Source: Leptospiraceae bacterium (GTDB lineage Bacteria; Spirochaetota; Leptospiria; Leptospirales; Leptonemataceae). From it: DNA of 64,000 nucleotides. Each line of letters opens with the position of its first letter. The stretch's first letter is position 1. Positions 62,468 through 64,000 of the stretch are shown here, piece after piece. The DNA lies in contig PBEB01000022.1 of NCBI GenBank assembly GCA_002717505.1, forward strand, positions 57,561-121,560, in the 5' to 3' direction. The notes under the pieces are model-generated. The model was not told where the DNA came from, did no database searches, and saw nothing but the letters and a program-made list of their open reading frames with translations. Both the position numbers and the translations under genes were made by a program.

Positions 62468-63999
62468 CAGAAGTACATTGGCTTGATCTTTCTCTTATTA
62501 TAGCCTATCTGGTAGGTCTCATCGCATTCGGTATTTACATCTCTCGCGGTGTAAAAACAGGAACCGATTACTTCCTGGCCGGAAAAAGTCTACCTTTCTG
62601 GGTCATTGGAATGTCCATCATCGGAACCAACATCGGCTCCAATGACTATGTTGGATCGGCGGGAAATGCCTACAGCATTGGACTGGCTCAGGCCAACTTT
62701 GAATGGATCGGGGCCATCCCTGCGATGATTCTGGGTGCATTTCTTTTTCTTCCCTATTACTGGAGAGCCGGTGTCTATTCTATACCGGAATATCTGGGCA
62801 AGCGATACGATGAAAGGACTCGATTCTTGAGTGCTATAATATTCACTGCCTTCTCTTTTGTGATTGTCGGTGTCTTTCTCTGGGCCACTACACTGATGCT
62901 GCATACCTATCTGGGTTGGCCTCACTGGCTGGGCATCCTTGTTACCGGCGTGGTGGTAGGCTTTTATACGGTTACCGGCGGCCTCAAAGCCGTAACCTAT
63001 TCCGATACAATTCAACTGGTCATAATGTTTGCAGGATCTCTGGGAGTGGCCTATTTCGGGATCGAACAGGCCGGCGGAGTGGATGCATTCTTCACAAAGT
63101 TACAGACCGAACATCCAGAGAAATTGAAGGTCTTCTTACCTGCTGATCATCCGGATTTCCCCTGGCCCGGGGTCTTACTTGGGCTGGCTCTGGTACTATC
63201 CCCTGCATATTGGTGTGCGAACCAGGCTGTGCTACAGCGAACACTGGCTGCCAGATCGCAGTGGGATAGTCAGGCATCTATGCTCTTCGCCGCGTTTGCC
63301 AAGACTTTCATTCCTCTTTTGATTATACTTCCTGGATTTCTTGTTTTGGTCCTCAGTGCCGAACCACTGGCAGACAAAGATCAGGCTCTGCCCTGGATCA
63401 TAAAGAACGTCCTCCCTCCCGGACTGTCTGGAATCCTGTTTGTTGCGTTTATCGCTGCTCTTCAGTCTTCCGTGGATTCTACTCTTAACTCAGCTTCTAC
63501 AATGTTTACGAGAGACATCTACGGTGTGTGGAAAAACAGCTTTCGCCGAAAAACTCAGACAGAAAGCGAGGAGGAGATCAACGAGCGGGAATCCCATGAG
63601 CTTAAACTTGGTCGCTGGGTGACTTTTGCCGGACTGGTCTTTGGGATGGCTTTCGCTCCAGTCACAGGTCAGTTCGGCGGAATCTACACATTCATTCAAG
63701 AGTCACTGGCTCTGTTTCAGGGGCCAATTCTGGCCATTCTCGTTCTGGGAATTCTCAGTCGCAGACCGACGCCTACCGGTGGATTTCTGGCACTACTCAC
63801 AGGGCTTGTCATAGCGGCCTTCCTGCGACTGGTTCTGGACTGGAATATGCTGTATGTGGCCTTTGGTAGTTTTGTCTTTAGCGGACTGTTTTTGTTTTTA
63901 GCTCGCTGGTTCACTGCACCTCCAGCTCCCGATCATATTCAGGGCTTAACTTTGCGTTCTGTTATTCCGTCAGATAAAAACGGGGGTCAGAATGATTGA
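62464..63999 (+). CDS. Sodium:solute symporter (SSS family)
   Basis: The 511-residue protein has about thirteen or fourteen hydrophobic segments in the SSS arrangement. The N-terminal YFLAGKSLPFWVIGMSIIGTNIGSNDYVGSAGNAY stretch (helix 1, with the sodium site) and TVTGGLKAVTYSDTIQ are signatures, as are AALQSSVDSTLNSASTMFTRDIY further on. Sugars, vitamins, sialic acid or amino acids are possible substrates; the pattern is nearest to SGLT-like sugar transporters. The gene is complete and ends one base before the window edge. It overlaps the aldolase-like gene by 4 bases. Confidence 0.92.
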   Translation: MTEVHWLDLSLIIAYLVGLIAFGIYISRGVKTGTDYFLAGKSLPFWVIGMSIIGTNIGSNDYVGSAGNAYSIGLAQANFEWIGAIPAMILGAFLFLPYYWRAGVYSIPEYLGKRYDERTRFLSAIIFTAFSFVIVGVFLWATTLMLHTYLGWPHWLGILVTGVVVGFYTVTGGLKAVTYSDTIQLVIMFAGSLGVAYFGIEQAGGVDAFFTKLQTEHPEKLKVFLPADHPDFPWPGVLLGLALVLSPAYWCANQAVLQRTLAARSQWDSQASMLFAAFAKTFIPLLIILPGFLVLVLSAEPLADKDQALPWIIKNVLPPGLSGILFVAFIAALQSSVDSTLNSASTMFTRDIYGVWKNSFRRKTQTESEEEINERESHELKLGRWVTFAGLVFGMAFAPVTGQFGGIYTFIQESLALFQGPILAILVLGILSRRPTPTGGFLALLTGLVIAAFLRLVLDWNMLYVAFGSFVFSGLFLFLARWFTAPPAPDHIQGLTLRSVIPSDKNGGQND

Positions 64000-64000
64000 T

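Noticed and set aside
1..64000. CRISPR arrays, insertion sequences, prophage or integrase genes, rRNA
   Set aside because: None seen: no regularly spaced repeats beyond the 15-bp coding repeat, no transposase or integrase-like frames.

Overview
The window is ordinary chromosomal DNA from a diderm bacterium, most likely a spirochaete of the order Leptospirales (a Leptospira, Leptonema or Turneriella relative). This is judged from gene content and not from any search. The pointers are an outer membrane with LPS (CMP-KDO synthetase, apolipoprotein N-acyltransferase, an Omp85-like barrel, a Lol-like exporter), several lipoproteins with loose spirochaete-type lipoboxes, a histidine kinase fused to a receiver and a PP2C phosphatase, and many lineage-specific proteins I cannot name. 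Base composition looks even and moderate throughout. I see no insertion sequence, prophage, integrase, CRISPR array or rRNA. Coding density is high, and many neighbours overlap by 1 to 4 bases.

Layout. 0-6.2 kb: the 3' part of lnt, an LhgO-type oxidoreductase, UDP-xylose synthase, an M50-like membrane protease and a two-domain mnmC. 6.2-11.0 kb (minus): a four-gene operon of an unknown 612-residue protein, prmA, a PanE-type reductase and a membrane-anchored EEP hydrolase. 11.1-17.2 kb: a lone minimal nucleotidyltransferase, uvrB with a lysine-rich tail, an HATPase regulator, an EamA transporter, a nitrilase-family amidase and the DNA polymerase III delta' subunit. 17.2-17.9 kb: a 754-base gap with no supported gene, holding a well-folded candidate small RNA on the minus strand. 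17.9-26.5 kb: envelope proteins (lipoproteins, an Omp85-like barrel, a CsgG/DUF4384 lipoprotein), a redoxin, an ArsC-like protein, tRNA-Phe, a response regulator and a HEAT-repeat protein. 26.5-36 kb: prfB, a PASTA-containing penicillin-binding protein, signal peptidase I, an XPB-N-like protein, a lipoprotein, an AI-2E family permease and xseA. 36-40 kb: queE-queD-queC (the preQ0 pathway) and kdsB. 40-47.5 kb: acyl-CoA/quinone reductase-like enzymes, a Ca/Na antiporter, DUF554, beta-carbonic anhydrase, a methyltransferase, a polyferredoxin and plsC. 47.5-60.5 kb: a 1079-residue hybrid kinase-phosphatase, a six-gene export and regulator cassette, and a 1067-residue PAS/GAF/GGDEF/EAL protein. 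60.7-64 kb: a crotonase, and an HpcH-like aldolase overlapping a sodium:solute symporter.

The regions most worth a second look are: (i) the candidate structured RNA at 17215-17365 (minus); (ii) the cassette at 50776-57049, which combines a LolA-like protein, two FtsX-type permeases, a LolD-like ATPase, an outer-membrane protein and a GbsR/MarR regulator, with a palindromic candidate operator in front of its first gene; (iii) the XPB-N-like protein whose start codon shares a CATG palindrome with lepB; and (iv) two large signalling proteins, one ending in a PP2C phosphatase and one with a degenerate GGDQF cyclase motif next to an intact EAL domain. All calls rest on reading translated sequence and motifs by eye; no homology search was possible.
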